Assembly: GCF_004912275.1 (NCBI RefSeq)
Contig: NZ_STGY01000086.1
Location: 1-64,000 of the forward strand
Source: Glycomyces buryatensis
GTDB lineage: Bacteria > Actinomycetota > Actinomycetes > Mycobacteriales > Micromonosporaceae
DNA length: 64,000 nucleotides
Direction: 5' to 3'
Each line of letters opens with the position of its first letter. The stretch's first letter is position 1. Below, one piece after another: positions 23,488-32,821 of the stretch. The notes below the pieces were generated by a model. The model did no database searches, had not been told where the DNA came from, and saw nothing but the letters and a program-made list of their open reading frames with translations. The position numbers and the translations under genes were made by a program.

Positions 23488-24626
23488 CCTGGTCCCTTGC
23501 GACGCGGTAATGGCAACAGCGGTACTTCAAGTAGGTTGCCAGTTACGCGTCGGCGTCGCCGGGGTTCCAACCTGTAAGGGGTCGGGAGGCGATGGGTGAC
23601 GTCCCCGGGGCGGTTATGACCCCTTCGGACCATCCTGGCAGGAATCGCCAAGGGAAGGCAAGATGCGCGACACGGATTCAGGTGAAGAATCGATAACGGT
23701 AAGTAAAGGGCGGGCGTGTCGAATTGGAGCGTCCCGGCGTCGGCGTCGAGGGTCGCCTTGAGGCCGAGCGGGATCGTGAGGGATGGGATGCAGTGCCCGA
23801 AGCCGAAGTCCTCGACCACCGGGACGCCCAGGTCTCCCAGGCGGTCGAGGAGGGTCGCGCGGATCTCTTCATACGGGCCGCAGTCCACCCAGGACCCGAG
23901 GGCGATGCCCCTGACGCCGTCGAACCAACCGGCGCGCCGCATCTGGGTCAGGTAGCGGTCGAGCCGGTACCCGGCCTCCTCGATCTCCTCCAGCAGCAGG
24001 ATGCCGCCCTCGACGTTCAGGCGGGATTCGGCGGTGCCGATGCCAGCGGCGAGGAGGCTGATGCAGCCGCCGAAGGTGACGCCGGAGGCCTGCCCGGGCA
24101 CCAGGGTCCGCGCCGAGGCCGGGGTCAGCTTCTGGGTCAGCTCGGGCTCGAAGAGCGTGCGCCGCAAGTGCTCCTGGCTCTCGGCGTTCGCGATGAACTT
24201 CCGCCACGCGGGCATCGGGCCGTGGAGCGTGGACACTCCCAAGCGGAGGGCGATCGCCTCGTGCAGGGCCGTGGCGTCGCTGAATCCGATGTACGGCTTC
24301 GGCTCCGCCGGTGCCATGGCCGACCAGTCGACCAGGTCGAGCATGCGCTGCGTCCCGTAGCCGCCCCGAGCCGAAATGACGGCGGCGTATGCGGGATCGC
24401 TCCACGCGGCCTGGAAGTCCTCGGCCCGCTCCCGGTCCCCGCCCGCCAGATATGACAGCGCCGCATGGCGTTCGAGGGCGTGCGGCATGGCCTCGGGCTC
24501 GAGGCCCCAGCTGCGCAGGACCGCCATCCCCGCCTCGAGATCCTCGGGCGGAAAGGGCCCGCTCGGGGCGACGACCGCGACCCGGTCTCCGGCGACGAGG
24601 CGCCTGGGCCGGCGCAGGGGCTCCAT
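23484..24626 (-). CDS. S66 LD-carboxypeptidase (murein tetrapeptide carboxypeptidase) with C-terminal readthrough
   Basis: The catalytic triad of LdcA-type S66 peptidases is present: Ser in GFSDATALHEA near residue 107, Glu in ILLLEEIEE near 203, His in FGFGHCIPSLTIPLG near 273. The enzyme trims the terminal D-residue from L-Ala-gamma-Glu-diamino-acid-D-Ala in murein recycling (YkfA in Bacillus). Family members end about residue 305, at the segment LDADAGTLQFDTPALY; here the frame runs on about 70 basic residues with three TTA Leu codons, rare in this GC-rich genome, and stops exactly on the ATGA of the next gene. The natural stop was probably lost. The start overlaps the S9 peptidase stop. 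Confidence 0.85.
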   Translation of the reverse strand: MEPLRRPRRLVAGDRVAVVAPSGPFPPEDLEAGMAVLRSWGLEPEAMPHALERHAALSYLAGGDRERAEDFQAAWSDPAYAAVISARGGYGTQRMLDLVDWSAMAPAEPKPYIGFSDATALHEAIALRLGVSTLHGPMPAWRKFIANAESQEHLRRTLFEPELTQKLTPASARTLVPGQASGVTFGGCISLLAAGIGTAESRLNVEGGILLLEEIEEAGYRLDRYLTQMRRAGWFDGVRGIALGSWVDCGPYEEIRATLLDRLGDLGVPVVEDFGFGHCIPSLTIPLGLKATLDADAGTLQFDTPALYLPLSILHLNPCRASCLPLAIPARMVRRGHNRPGDVTHRLPTPYRLEPRRRRRVTGNLLEVPLLPLPRRKGPG

Positions 24627-26626
24627 CACCCCTCCAGCTCCAGTTCGAAGCGCTCGGGGCCCTCGAATCCGAAGACCTGGGCGTAGAGCGCGTGCTCGGC
24701 GAGGACCGCGTCCATGATGGTCGAAGCCTTCCGGAAGCCGTGCTGCTCGCCCTCGTAGGTCCGGTAGGCGTGCGGGATGCCCTTGCCCTCGACCGCCGCC
24801 AGCAGCTTCTCGCTCTGCGAGGGCGGGCAGATGGCATCCTCCAGGCCCTGCAGCAGGATGAACGGGGCGGTGATGCGCTCGGCGTGGTTGACCGGCGAGC
24901 GCTCCCGGTAGCGCCCCGGCACCTTCAGGCTCGGACCGATGAGCGATTCGAGGTACTGCGACTCGAAGTCGTGGGTCTTGTCGCCCCTCCAGTTCGACAG
25001 GTCCAGGATGGGGTACTTGATCGTCGCGCAGGCGTAGAGCCGTTCGGATGCGGGCGAAGTCAGCGACGCCGCCGCCGTCCAGCCGCCGGCGCTGCCGCCC
25101 CGGATCGCCAGGCGCGCCCGATCGGCGGTGCCCTCGTCGGCCAGGGCCCGCGCCACGGCCGCGCAGTCCTCGACGTCGACCACGCCCCACTGCTCGCGCA
25201 GCCGATTGCGGTACTCGCGCCCGTAGCCGGTGGAGCCGCCGTAGTTGACCTCGGCGACGCCGATGCCGCGCGAAGTGAAGTAGGCCAGTTCGAGATCGAG
25301 CACGGCCCGCACGTGGCTGGTCGGGCCGCCGTGCACCCAGATCACGTACGGCGGCAGTTCGCCTTCGGGCGCGGCGAAATCGGGATTGCGCGGGGGATAG
25401 ACGTGGGCGTGGACCTCGCGCCCGTTCGGCCCGGCGAAGGTGCGGTGCTCGGGTACCGGGTAGTAGGTGGGATCGACCTTGTCGACGTGCTCGGTAAATA
25501 CGCCGTCGACCTCGCCGGCGAGCGAGTCGTACGAGACGATCTCGTACCCCGAGGACGGGCTCGCGCCCAGGGCGTAAACCCAGTCGTCGTTGGCGATGAT
25601 GCCCGTCCAGTCGGTCCACGGCCCCGGCGCGTAGTCCGTCGACCCGCCCGCCCAGCCGTCGAAGAATCCGAGCCGGCTCTCGCCCTTGCCGTGGATCGCG
25701 GCGAACTCGCCGCGGGGGAGGAGCTGGAACCACCGTTTCCCCAGCGTCCACATCGGGCCGCCGTATTCGGCCTCCTGAGTGGAGCGTTCGAAGAAGGGCC
25801 CGGTCTCGCCGCTGTCGGGGTCGATGCGGTGCAGGTTCCACCAGCCCGTCCGGTCGCCGGCGAACACCAGCGTTCCGTCCGGGGCCCATTCGACCTGGAC
25901 GATGGACTCCCCGTCGCCGCCCGCGATGGTCCGCTCGCCGCTGAAGGCGCCGGAGTCGGTGATCTCGGCGACGCGCAGTTCCGTTTCGTCCCAAGGCATG
26001 TTCGGGTGGTTCCACACGATCCACGCGGCCCGCTTCCCGTCGGCGCTGACCCTGGGGCCGGTGGTGAAGCGGTACTCGTCGGACGTGAGCGGGCGGACCG
26101 CCGTCCGGTCGGCGACGGCCGAGCCGTCCAGCGGGACGGCCGCGATGAGCCGCCGCAGCTCGGTCGGCCGCTCCCCGAGGAAGTCCTCCACGACCGCCCA
26201 GACCTCGCCGCGCCCCTCGTCGATCACCATGTCGCACCAGCGCAGCCCCGCGGGGAAGCGCGGCGAGGGCGTCAGCGGCTCGGGGGCGCGCCCCGAATCC
26301 GGCTCGAACCGGTAGAGCCGCTGGTCGGCGTAGTTGGAGAACACGATGAGCGGGCCCGATTCGGTCATGGTCCCCACCCACGGGGTACCGCCGTACTCCA
26401 GGACGCGGTTGCGCGGATTCCACGGCTCGGGGAGGACCGACTCGGTGGACCCGTCGGGGCGGCGGCGGATCAGCGCCCGCCGCCCGCCCTCGGCCGGGCG
26501 CGGCTCGGTCCACCACAGCTCCTGACCGACCATGCCCAGGTGCGCGGGGCTGCCGTCGCCCTCGGCGACCAGGTCGACGGTGATGGGCGAATCCCAGGTG
26601 CCGTAGGGCAGTCGCTTCTGGTCCAT
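24626..26626 (-). CDS. S9 family prolyl oligopeptidase-like peptidase
   Basis: This 666-residue protein has an N-terminal beta-propeller (about 1-400) and a C-terminal alpha/beta hydrolase domain. The nucleophile lies in GGSAGG near residue 516, the Asp in LQGLEDAICPP near 600, and the His in EGEQHGF near 640. There is no signal peptide, so it should hydrolyse short peptides in the cytosol. AAGGAACC precedes the ATG. It lies within the peptide uptake operon, 37 nt after the M20 gene, and overlaps the S66 gene by ATGA. Confidence 0.92.
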   Translation of the reverse strand: MDQKRLPYGTWDSPITVDLVAEGDGSPAHLGMVGQELWWTEPRPAEGGRRALIRRRPDGSTESVLPEPWNPRNRVLEYGGTPWVGTMTESGPLIVFSNYADQRLYRFEPDSGRAPEPLTPSPRFPAGLRWCDMVIDEGRGEVWAVVEDFLGERPTELRRLIAAVPLDGSAVADRTAVRPLTSDEYRFTTGPRVSADGKRAAWIVWNHPNMPWDETELRVAEITDSGAFSGERTIAGGDGESIVQVEWAPDGTLVFAGDRTGWWNLHRIDPDSGETGPFFERSTQEAEYGGPMWTLGKRWFQLLPRGEFAAIHGKGESRLGFFDGWAGGSTDYAPGPWTDWTGIIANDDWVYALGASPSSGYEIVSYDSLAGEVDGVFTEHVDKVDPTYYPVPEHRTFAGPNGREVHAHVYPPRNPDFAAPEGELPPYVIWVHGGPTSHVRAVLDLELAYFTSRGIGVAEVNYGGSTGYGREYRNRLREQWGVVDVEDCAAVARALADEGTADRARLAIRGGSAGGWTAAASLTSPASERLYACATIKYPILDLSNWRGDKTHDFESQYLESLIGPSLKVPGRYRERSPVNHAERITAPFILLQGLEDAICPPSQSEKLLAAVEGKGIPHAYRTYEGEQHGFRKASTIMDAVLAEHALYAQVFGFEGPERFELELEG

Positions 26627-26663
26627 ATTGGTTCCTTCATCGTTCGTCGTTGCCGCGCATTGC

Positions 26664-27995
26664 CTATGCCCTCTTGAGGAAGGCGTCGAGTACCCGCACC
26701 CCGAATTGCAGTCCGTCGACGGGGACCCGCTCGTCCACGCCGTGCGCGAGTTTCCCGTAACCGAACTCGGCGGGCAGACGCAGCGGCGAGAAGCCGTACC
26801 CGGTGATTCCCAGGCGGGAGAACTGCTTCGCGTCGGTGCCGCCGGACATGCAGTAGGGGACGACGTGGCCCTCGGGATCGAACTCGAGCACCGCAGCCCG
26901 CATGGCCGCGAACGTCGGCGAGTCGACCGGCGCGCCCAGCGGCTCGGTGCGGTGCTGGAACTCCCAGGCCACGTCGGGTCCGCACAGCTCGTCCATCACC
27001 CTGCAGAACTCGTCCTCATAGCCCGGCAGCATCCGCCCGTCCACCTGCGCCGCAGCGTGTTCGGGGATCACATTGACCTTGTAGCCGGCCTCCAGCGCCG
27101 TCGGGTTCGCGCTATTGCGCAGCGTCGACTCGACCAGTTGCGCCGCGGGGCCCAGCTTCACCAGCAGCCCGTCGACATCGTCCAGATCCGCCTCGGCGCC
27201 GTAGACGGCCGCGAGCTCGGTCAGCGCCGCCCGCACCGTCGGGACCAGCCGCACCGGCCACCGGTGCGCGCCGATCCGGGCCACGGCCCCCGCCAGCATG
27301 GTGACGGCATTGCGCGGGTTCGCCTTCGAACCGTGGCCGGCCCGGCCCCGAGCCGACAGCCGCAGCCACGCGGTACCGCGCTCGCCCGCCCCGATCGGAT
27401 AGATCCGCAGGCCCGATCCGCCGTGGAAGGTGAAGCCGCCCGATTCGGAGATGCCCTCGGTGCAGCCCTCGAACAGCCCGGCGTGCTCCTCGGCAAGGAA
27501 GCCCGCTCCGTACTCGGCGCTGGCCTCCTCGTCGGCGGTGAACGCGATGACTATGTCGCGCCTCGGGCGCACCCCGGCCCGAGCCCAGGCCCGGACCGTC
27601 GCGAGCACCATCGCGTCCATGCTCTTCATGTCCAGGGCCCCGCGGCCCCAGACGATCCCGTCGCGGATCTCCCCGGAGAACGGGTCGACGCTCCAGTCCG
27701 AGGCCTCGGCGGGCACGACGTCGAGGTGCCCGTGGACGAGCAGCGCGTCCGCGCCCGGGTCGGTCCCGGCGATGCGGGCGACCACATTGGATCGGCCCGG
27801 GGCCTTCTCCAGGATCACCGGGTCCAGACCGGCCTCGGCCAGGTGCGCGGCCGCGTACTCGGCGGCCGCTCGCTCGTTCCCGTCCCCGCCGCCGTGATTG
27901 GTGGTGTCGATGCGGATGAGCTCGGACGTGAACCGCACGACCTCGTCGAGCGCCTGCTCGTCGATGCCGTGCTCGCCGGTGCCCGGCTCAGCCAT
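26664..27995 (-). CDS. M20 family metallopeptidase
   Basis: This 443-residue di-zinc exopeptidase has metal ligands in HGHLDVVP (His and Asp near residues 88-90), GRGALDMK near 117, the general base/ligand pair ADEEAS near 154, and a late His in KLAHGVDE near 418; the lid dimerisation domain sits between about 210 and 330. Such enzymes split dipeptides or N-acyl amino acids. It starts within the end of the D-aminopeptidase gene (8-nt overlap) with GGAGGAG as Shine-Dalgarno, so translation is coupled. It probably degrades imported peptides. Confidence 0.92.
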   Translation of the reverse strand: MAEPGTGEHGIDEQALDEVVRFTSELIRIDTTNHGGGDGNERAAAEYAAAHLAEAGLDPVILEKAPGRSNVVARIAGTDPGADALLVHGHLDVVPAEASDWSVDPFSGEIRDGIVWGRGALDMKSMDAMVLATVRAWARAGVRPRRDIVIAFTADEEASAEYGAGFLAEEHAGLFEGCTEGISESGGFTFHGGSGLRIYPIGAGERGTAWLRLSARGRAGHGSKANPRNAVTMLAGAVARIGAHRWPVRLVPTVRAALTELAAVYGAEADLDDVDGLLVKLGPAAQLVESTLRNSANPTALEAGYKVNVIPEHAAAQVDGRMLPGYEDEFCRVMDELCGPDVAWEFQHRTEPLGAPVDSPTFAAMRAAVLEFDPEGHVVPYCMSGGTDAKQFSRLGITGYGFSPLRLPAEFGYGKLAHGVDERVPVDGLQFGVRVLDAFLKRA

Positions 27996-28821
27996 ACTGC
28001 TCCTCCATTGCCGCCGAGGCGATCGTGGTGACGGCCTTGAAGCACCGGATGGCCTCGTACATAGTCGGCGCCTCGAAGGTCACGCGCCGCTCCCCGCCCG
28101 GCTCGACCCCCGGAATGACGGTGACCGCCTCCGCCAGGTGACTCGCGTCGAACTCGATGTCGATGCGGTGCGGGCGGACCACCGGGTCGTGCCGCACCGC
28201 CTGCGCGACGGCCTCGGACGCGCCATCTGCGATGGCCCGGCTCGACGCCCCCGGCGTGAGGCAGCGGGCGGCATAGCGCGAGACGCACTCCTTGACGATC
28301 ACGCCGACCGCCTGGGGCGCATAGTCCTTCGCGTCCTCGATGGTCTTGTCGTCGCCGGTCACCATGATCACCGGGACGCCGTACTCGGCGGCCAGCGCCG
28401 CGTTCAGGCGGCCCTCGCTCGCGCGCACCCAGTCGAGCCACACCCCGGTGATCGAGTTCGCCAGGTAGGTGTGCGCGAGCACGCCCTCGGTCCCGGCCCC
28501 CGCGTGGTAACCCAGGAAGACCACCCCGTCGACGTCGCCGTACTGCACACCCTCCATCATAGACAGCGCCTTGTGCCGCCCGGTGATCATCGACGCCCGG
28601 CCGTCGAGCTCCTCGAGCAGGAGATTCCGCATCGTCCAATGCGCCTCATTGACGACGAACTTCGCCCGGCTGTTCATGGCGTGCAGCCCCTCGATGACGG
28701 CGTTCACGTCACCGGTGAACAGCGGGCGCATCCGCTCCCACTGCGCCGTACCCGGCAGCACATCGTCCGGGCCCGTCACACCGGTCGCGCCCTCCATATC
28801 AGCGCTGATGAGAATCCTCAT
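27988..28821 (-). CDS. M55 family D-aminopeptidase (DppA-like)
   Basis: This 277-residue protein is the DppA type: a decameric zinc D-aminopeptidase that removes N-terminal D-Ala or Gly. Zinc ligand motifs are ILISADMEGATGV at the N-terminus, NEAHWTMRN near 57, GYHAG near 103, LAHTY near 112 and RASEG near 132. The ATG at 28819-28821 follows AAGGAGG and overlaps the ATPase stop (ATGA); the longer frame to 28857 is rejected. In Bacillus dppA heads the dipeptide permease operon used for murein peptides; here it follows the permease genes. Confidence 0.93.
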   Translation of the reverse strand: MRILISADMEGATGVTGPDDVLPGTAQWERMRPLFTGDVNAVIEGLHAMNSRAKFVVNEAHWTMRNLLLEELDGRASMITGRHKALSMMEGVQYGDVDGVVFLGYHAGAGTEGVLAHTYLANSITGVWLDWVRASEGRLNAALAAEYGVPVIMVTGDDKTIEDAKDYAPQAVGVIVKECVSRYAARCLTPGASSRAIADGASEAVAQAVRHDPVVRPHRIDIEFDASHLAEAVTVIPGVEPGGERRVTFEAPTMYEAIRCFKAVTTIASAAMEEQYG

Positions 28822-29822
28822 GCGGCCTCCTTGACCTGCAGTCGATGCAGATGGCACGCCACAGCATGATCCACAGTCTGGGCGCCCATCACCTCCAGGT
28901 CCTCATGTTGACACCGGGCCGCCACCGCGGCGGCCCGACCCGAGGAGAACTCCTGGCAGCGAGGTCTGAAGCGGCACCCGCCCGGAATATTCGCGGCGTC
29001 GGGCAGTTCCCCGGTCAGCACGATCGGCTCGCGCACCGGCGACTGTGCCTTCTGCAACGACCCTGGCAGGACCGACACCAGCGCCTGCGTATACGGGTGC
29101 CGCGGGTCGGTCAGGACCTGCTCGACCGTGCCCTGCTCCACGATCCGCCCCAGATACATGATCGCGATCCGGTCGGCGATGCTCCACGCCAGGCCCAGAT
29201 CGTGCGTGATCACCAAGGCGCCCAAGTCCATCTCCTCCTTCAACCGCAGCAGCAGCGCCAGGATCTCCCCGCGCACCGACGCGTCCAGGCTCGCGACCGG
29301 CTCGTCCGCGACGATGATGTGCGGGTGGAGCACCAGCGCCCCGGCGATGACCACCCGCTGGCGCTGCCCGCCCGACAGCTCATGCGGATACGACAGGAAG
29401 AACCGCTCCGGCGGGCGCAGCCCCGCCCGCGCGAGCGCCTCCGAGACCCGCTCGGTCTCGTTGCCGGTGATCCCGTGGATGCGCAGCCCCTCGGCCACCG
29501 CGTCATAGACGGTGTGGCGCGGATTCAGCGCCCCCGTCGGATCCTGCAGGATCAGCTGCACGCGCCGACGGTAGGCCTTGAGCGCCTTGGACTTGTGGCT
29601 CAGCGGCACCCCGCCGAACGAGACCTCGCCGCCCGTGGCCCGCTCCAGACCCAGCAGCGTGCGCGCCAACGTCGTCTTGCCGCAACCGGACTCCCCGGCC
29701 AGCGCCACGATCTCACCCGGCGCCACATCCAGGTCGACCCCGTCGACCGCCCGCGCCACCCGCCCGCCGGGCAAACCGAACTCCACGCGCAGATCCCGCG
29801 CCGACAGCAGCTGTGCGGACAA
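28818..29822 (-). CDS. Oligopeptide/dipeptide ABC transporter ATPase (DppF-like)
   Basis: This 334-residue ATPase has Walker A AGESGCGKTT near residue 45, signature LSGGQRQR near 148, Walker B IIVADEP near 168, and a C-terminal Cys-rich oligopeptide domain (PGGCRFRPRC), probably an iron-sulfur site. I chose the TTG at 29820-29822 because AAGGAGG lies 7 nt upstream; an ATG at 29883-29885 would overlap the previous gene and add residues without family match. It pairs with the DppD-like ATPase to drive peptide uptake. Confidence 0.9.
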   Translation of the reverse strand: MSAQLLSARDLRVEFGLPGGRVARAVDGVDLDVAPGEIVALAGESGCGKTTLARTLLGLERATGGEVSFGGVPLSHKSKALKAYRRRVQLILQDPTGALNPRHTVYDAVAEGLRIHGITGNETERVSEALARAGLRPPERFFLSYPHELSGGQRQRVVIAGALVLHPHIIVADEPVASLDASVRGEILALLLRLKEEMDLGALVITHDLGLAWSIADRIAIMYLGRIVEQGTVEQVLTDPRHPYTQALVSVLPGSLQKAQSPVREPIVLTGELPDAANIPGGCRFRPRCQEFSSGRAAAVAARCQHEDLEVMGAQTVDHAVACHLHRLQVKEAA

Positions 29823-29841
29823 TCGCCGACCTCCTTCATCC

Positions 29842-30825
29842 TCAGGCGACAACGGGCCTCCCATCCTGTGCGACGAAACAGGCACTCAGCCGGCCCGCGT
29901 CCCCCGGCACCGGCTTCAGAGCGGGAGTCTCCTTCGAGCAGTGCTCCACCGCCACCACGCACCGCGGCCGGAACTCACACCCCCGCGGCAGATCGGCAGG
30001 ATCTGGAGGATCACCCGCGAGCCCCGCCGGGCGCAGCCGCGCCGCCGCGTCCCCGATCACCGGGAACGCCGCGCCCAGCGCCGCCGAATACGGGTGGCGC
30101 GCCGAGGTGAACAACTCGTGAGCCGGGCCGGTCTCCACCACGCGCCCCGCGTACATGACCGCGACCCGGTCGCACGTGGACGACAGCACCGACAGGTCAT
30201 GGCTGATCATGACGAGGCCGACGCCCCGCTCGGCCACCAGCCCTGAGATCAGCCGCAGCACCTGCGCCTGCACCATCACGTCCAGCGCCGTGGTGGCCTC
30301 GTCCGCGATGACCAGATCCGGGTCGCACGCCAGCGCCATCGCGATCATGACCCGCTGGCGTTGGCCGCCCGACAACTCGTGCGGGTACGCCCGCATGCGC
30401 GACGGAGGCAACCCGACCCGGTCCAGCAGCTCCTCGGCCCGCTTCATCGCCTCGCGCTCCGACACCTTCTCGTGCAACAGGATCGGCTCGGCGACCTGCC
30501 GCCCGATCCGGTGCACCGCATTGAGCGAGTGCATCGCGCCCTGGAACACGATCGAGGCGCCGACCCAGCGCACCGCCCGCAGCCGGCCCCAGCCCATCGT
30601 GAGCACGTCCTCGCCGTCGAGCAGAATCTCCCCGGTGACCCTCGCGCTGCGCGGCAACAGCCGCAGCACCGCCATCGCCAACGTCGACTTCCCGCAGCCG
30701 GACTCCCCGGCAATGCCGATCGTCTGCCCCGCCTCCAGCGCCAGGTTCACCCCGCGCACCGCCGGGACCTTGCCCCTCGAACCCGAATACGTCACGTTCA
30801 GGTCGCGGATCTCCAAGAGCGTCAT
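29842..30825 (-). CDS. Oligopeptide/dipeptide ABC transporter ATPase (DppD-like)
   Basis: This 327-residue ATPase has Walker A AGESGCGKST near residue 38, signature LSGGQRQR near 150, Walker B LVIADEATTALD near 170, and the C-terminal oligopeptide-transporter tail with RGCEFRPRC. The frame is open far upstream over the permease gene, but the ATG at 30823-30825 overlaps that gene's stop (ATGA) and starts with the standard MTLLEIRDLNV. Confidence 0.93.
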   Translation of the reverse strand: MTLLEIRDLNVTYSGSRGKVPAVRGVNLALEAGQTIGIAGESGCGKSTLAMAVLRLLPRSARVTGEILLDGEDVLTMGWGRLRAVRWVGASIVFQGAMHSLNAVHRIGRQVAEPILLHEKVSEREAMKRAEELLDRVGLPPSRMRAYPHELSGGQRQRVMIAMALACDPDLVIADEATTALDVMVQAQVLRLISGLVAERGVGLVMISHDLSVLSSTCDRVAVMYAGRVVETGPAHELFTSARHPYSAALGAAFPVIGDAAARLRPAGLAGDPPDPADLPRGCEFRPRCVVAVEHCSKETPALKPVPGDAGRLSACFVAQDGRPVVA

Positions 30826-31748
30826 GACGACTCGCCTCGCAATCGGGGATTGAAGACCGCCTCGAGCGCCCGGCCGCACATCATGAACGACAGCACCACC
30901 AATAGGATCGCCAGGCCCGGAGGCAGCAGATACCACCAGGCGCGAGCCGAGACGGCACCCTGGTTCGAGGCCTCGTTGAGAATCGAGCCCCACGAGATCA
31001 CGGTCGGGTCGCCCAGACCCAGCCACGCCAGGGTCGACTCCATGAGGATCGCTGAGGGGACCAGCAGCGTCGCGCTGGCCAGGACCAGCGGCAGGACGTT
31101 GGGGAGCAGGTGCTTGGTCATCTGGTGCCAGTCTCCGGCGCCGAGGGCGCGGGCCCGCTCCAGGTAGGGCCGGGACTTGACCGTCAGGGTCTGGGCTCGC
31201 ACCAAGCGGGTGGTGCCCGACCAGGAGACGATCGCGATGACGACGATGGTGGTGACGACGCTCCGGCCCATGACGGCCAGCAGTGCGATTGCCACGACCA
31301 GGCTGGGCAGCACCATGAACCAGTCGGAGAAGCGCAGCGTGAACCAGCCGTACCAGCCGCCGTAGTAACCGCTGGTGAGGCCGAGCAGCGTGCCGATGAC
31401 GATGGCGACGACCGTGGCGGTCAGCCCGATCACCAGGGACAGGCGCGAGCCCCACAGGACCAGCGCCAGAACCGACCGTCCGTTCGTGTCGGTGCCGAGC
31501 GGGAAGCCGGCGCTGGGCGGGTCCATGCGCCCGCCGGTGGCCTGGGTGACGCTCAGGTCCGCGGGGGACACCAGGAGCGGTGCGGCAATGGCCAACAGGA
31601 CGATGGCGCCGAGCAGCACCAGTCCGACCATCCCGGAGCGCTGGACACGGTAGGCGTCCCACGCCCGCCGGGTGGCCTGCCTGCGGCGCGCCCAGGTGAC
31701 GGCGCGCGGAGAGAGGGTCTTAGCGTCGGTACTCATTCCCCGCCTCAT
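30822..31748 (-). CDS. Dipeptide/oligopeptide ABC permease (DppC-like)
   Basis: This 308-residue permease has about six spans, the N-terminal hydrophobic anchor near residues 40-60 typical of DppC/OppC, the motif FPLGTDTNGRSVLALVLWG near 87 and the EAA loop ERARALGAGDWHQMTKHLLP near 197-216. It forms the membrane channel with the DppB-like protein. The first ATG (31746-31748) overlaps the DppB stop; an internal ATG four codons on is an alternative. Confidence 0.93.
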   Translation of the reverse strand: MRRGMSTDAKTLSPRAVTWARRRQATRRAWDAYRVQRSGMVGLVLLGAIVLLAIAAPLLVSPADLSVTQATGGRMDPPSAGFPLGTDTNGRSVLALVLWGSRLSLVIGLTATVVAIVIGTLLGLTSGYYGGWYGWFTLRFSDWFMVLPSLVVAIALLAVMGRSVVTTIVVIAIVSWSGTTRLVRAQTLTVKSRPYLERARALGAGDWHQMTKHLLPNVLPLVLASATLLVPSAILMESTLAWLGLGDPTVISWGSILNEASNQGAVSARAWWYLLPPGLAILLVVLSFMMCGRALEAVFNPRLRGESS

Positions 31749-32812
31749 GACGATCGCCGGATTCTCGGGTCGATGAACCAGTAGAGGATCTCCGCGCAGA
31801 ACACGGCGATGATCGTGGAGGCGGAGAACAGCACGAACAGGGCCTGGAGGACCGGCCGGTCGGGATAGAAGATCGCGTGGACGAACATGCTCCCGAGTCC
31901 GGGCCAGCTGAAGACCGCCTCGGTCACGATCGAGCCGTTGACGACGTTGCCGAGCGCCAGGAAGACGAGCGTCACCGACGGCAGCAGCGCGTTGGGCACG
32001 GCGTGCTTGCGACGGACGTCGTCGTCGCGCAATCCCTTGGCGCGGGCGGTGGTCAGGTAGTCGGCGCCGACTTCATCCAGAATGGATGATCGCATCACCA
32101 GGAGGTATCCCGCGTACACCACCGCGGTATAGGTGAGCACCGGCAGGACCAGGTGGTGGGCGATGTCGAGCGCCTGCGGCCATAGCTCCGGCGGCGTGCT
32201 CGACGAACGCATCCCGTTGACCGGGAACAGGCGCAGGTACCTCGCGAAGACCAGGATGATGATCATGCCGAGCCAGAATGTGGGCGTCGAATACAGCAGC
32301 AGGCTCGTCCCCACCTGGGTGCGGTCGAACCGGCTGCCCGGCTTCCACCCGGAGCGGGCGCCGATCCAGAATCCGAGGGCCACGGCCAGCACCATGCCGG
32401 TGCCCGACAGGAGCAGCGTCGCCGGGAGCCGTTCGAGCATGAGCTCCAGGATGGGGCGCCGGTACTGGAACGATTCGCCCAGGTCCCCGGTAAGCGTCCC
32501 GGTGATGTAGTCGGTGAACTGGTTCCACATCGGCTTGTCGAGCCCGAGTTCGGCCCGCATGGCCGCGCGCTGTTCGGGGCTGACCGGCCGTTCGCTGGTG
32601 AGCTGGTCGATCGGGTCGCCGCCGACGAGGCGGAAGATGAAGAACGAGGAGAACAGCACCAGCAGCAGCGAGACCGCGGCGCCCCCGGCGTGTTTGAGGA
32701 CGTAGCGGGCGAATCCGGAGGAGATGCGGCCCGAGGGCCCGGCCGCGCGCTTGTGGCGCACGGCCGGGTTCCCCTGCGAGGCCTCGTCCCCGGAGGACGG
32801 ACTATCGGTCAT
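31745..32812 (-). CDS. Dipeptide/oligopeptide ABC permease (DppB-like)
   Basis: This 355-residue permease of the DppB/OppB class has a first span near residues 45-60, the family signature FIFRLVGGDPIDQL after it, five further spans, and the EAA loop EVGADYLTTARAKGLRDDDV near 237-256. A 38-residue charged N-terminal extension precedes the first span. The start lies 9 nt after the binding-protein stop with only a weak ribosome site, suggesting lower expression than the binding protein. Confidence 0.93.
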   Translation of the reverse strand: MTDSPSSGDEASQGNPAVRHKRAAGPSGRISSGFARYVLKHAGGAAVSLLLVLFSSFFIFRLVGGDPIDQLTSERPVSPEQRAAMRAELGLDKPMWNQFTDYITGTLTGDLGESFQYRRPILELMLERLPATLLLSGTGMVLAVALGFWIGARSGWKPGSRFDRTQVGTSLLLYSTPTFWLGMIIILVFARYLRLFPVNGMRSSSTPPELWPQALDIAHHLVLPVLTYTAVVYAGYLLVMRSSILDEVGADYLTTARAKGLRDDDVRRKHAVPNALLPSVTLVFLALGNVVNGSIVTEAVFSWPGLGSMFVHAIFYPDRPVLQALFVLFSASTIIAVFCAEILYWFIDPRIRRSS

Positions 32813-32821
32813 TGAGGACGA

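Noticed and set aside
24627-26516. N-terminal part of a 1010-codon minus-strand frame
   Set aside because: It lies in another frame of the S9 peptidase gene; only the part from 24626 down matches a real S66 peptidase.
30826-31662. Upstream extension of the DppD-like ATPase frame
   Set aside because: It lies within the DppC-like permease gene in another frame; the ATGA overlap fixes the start at 30825.
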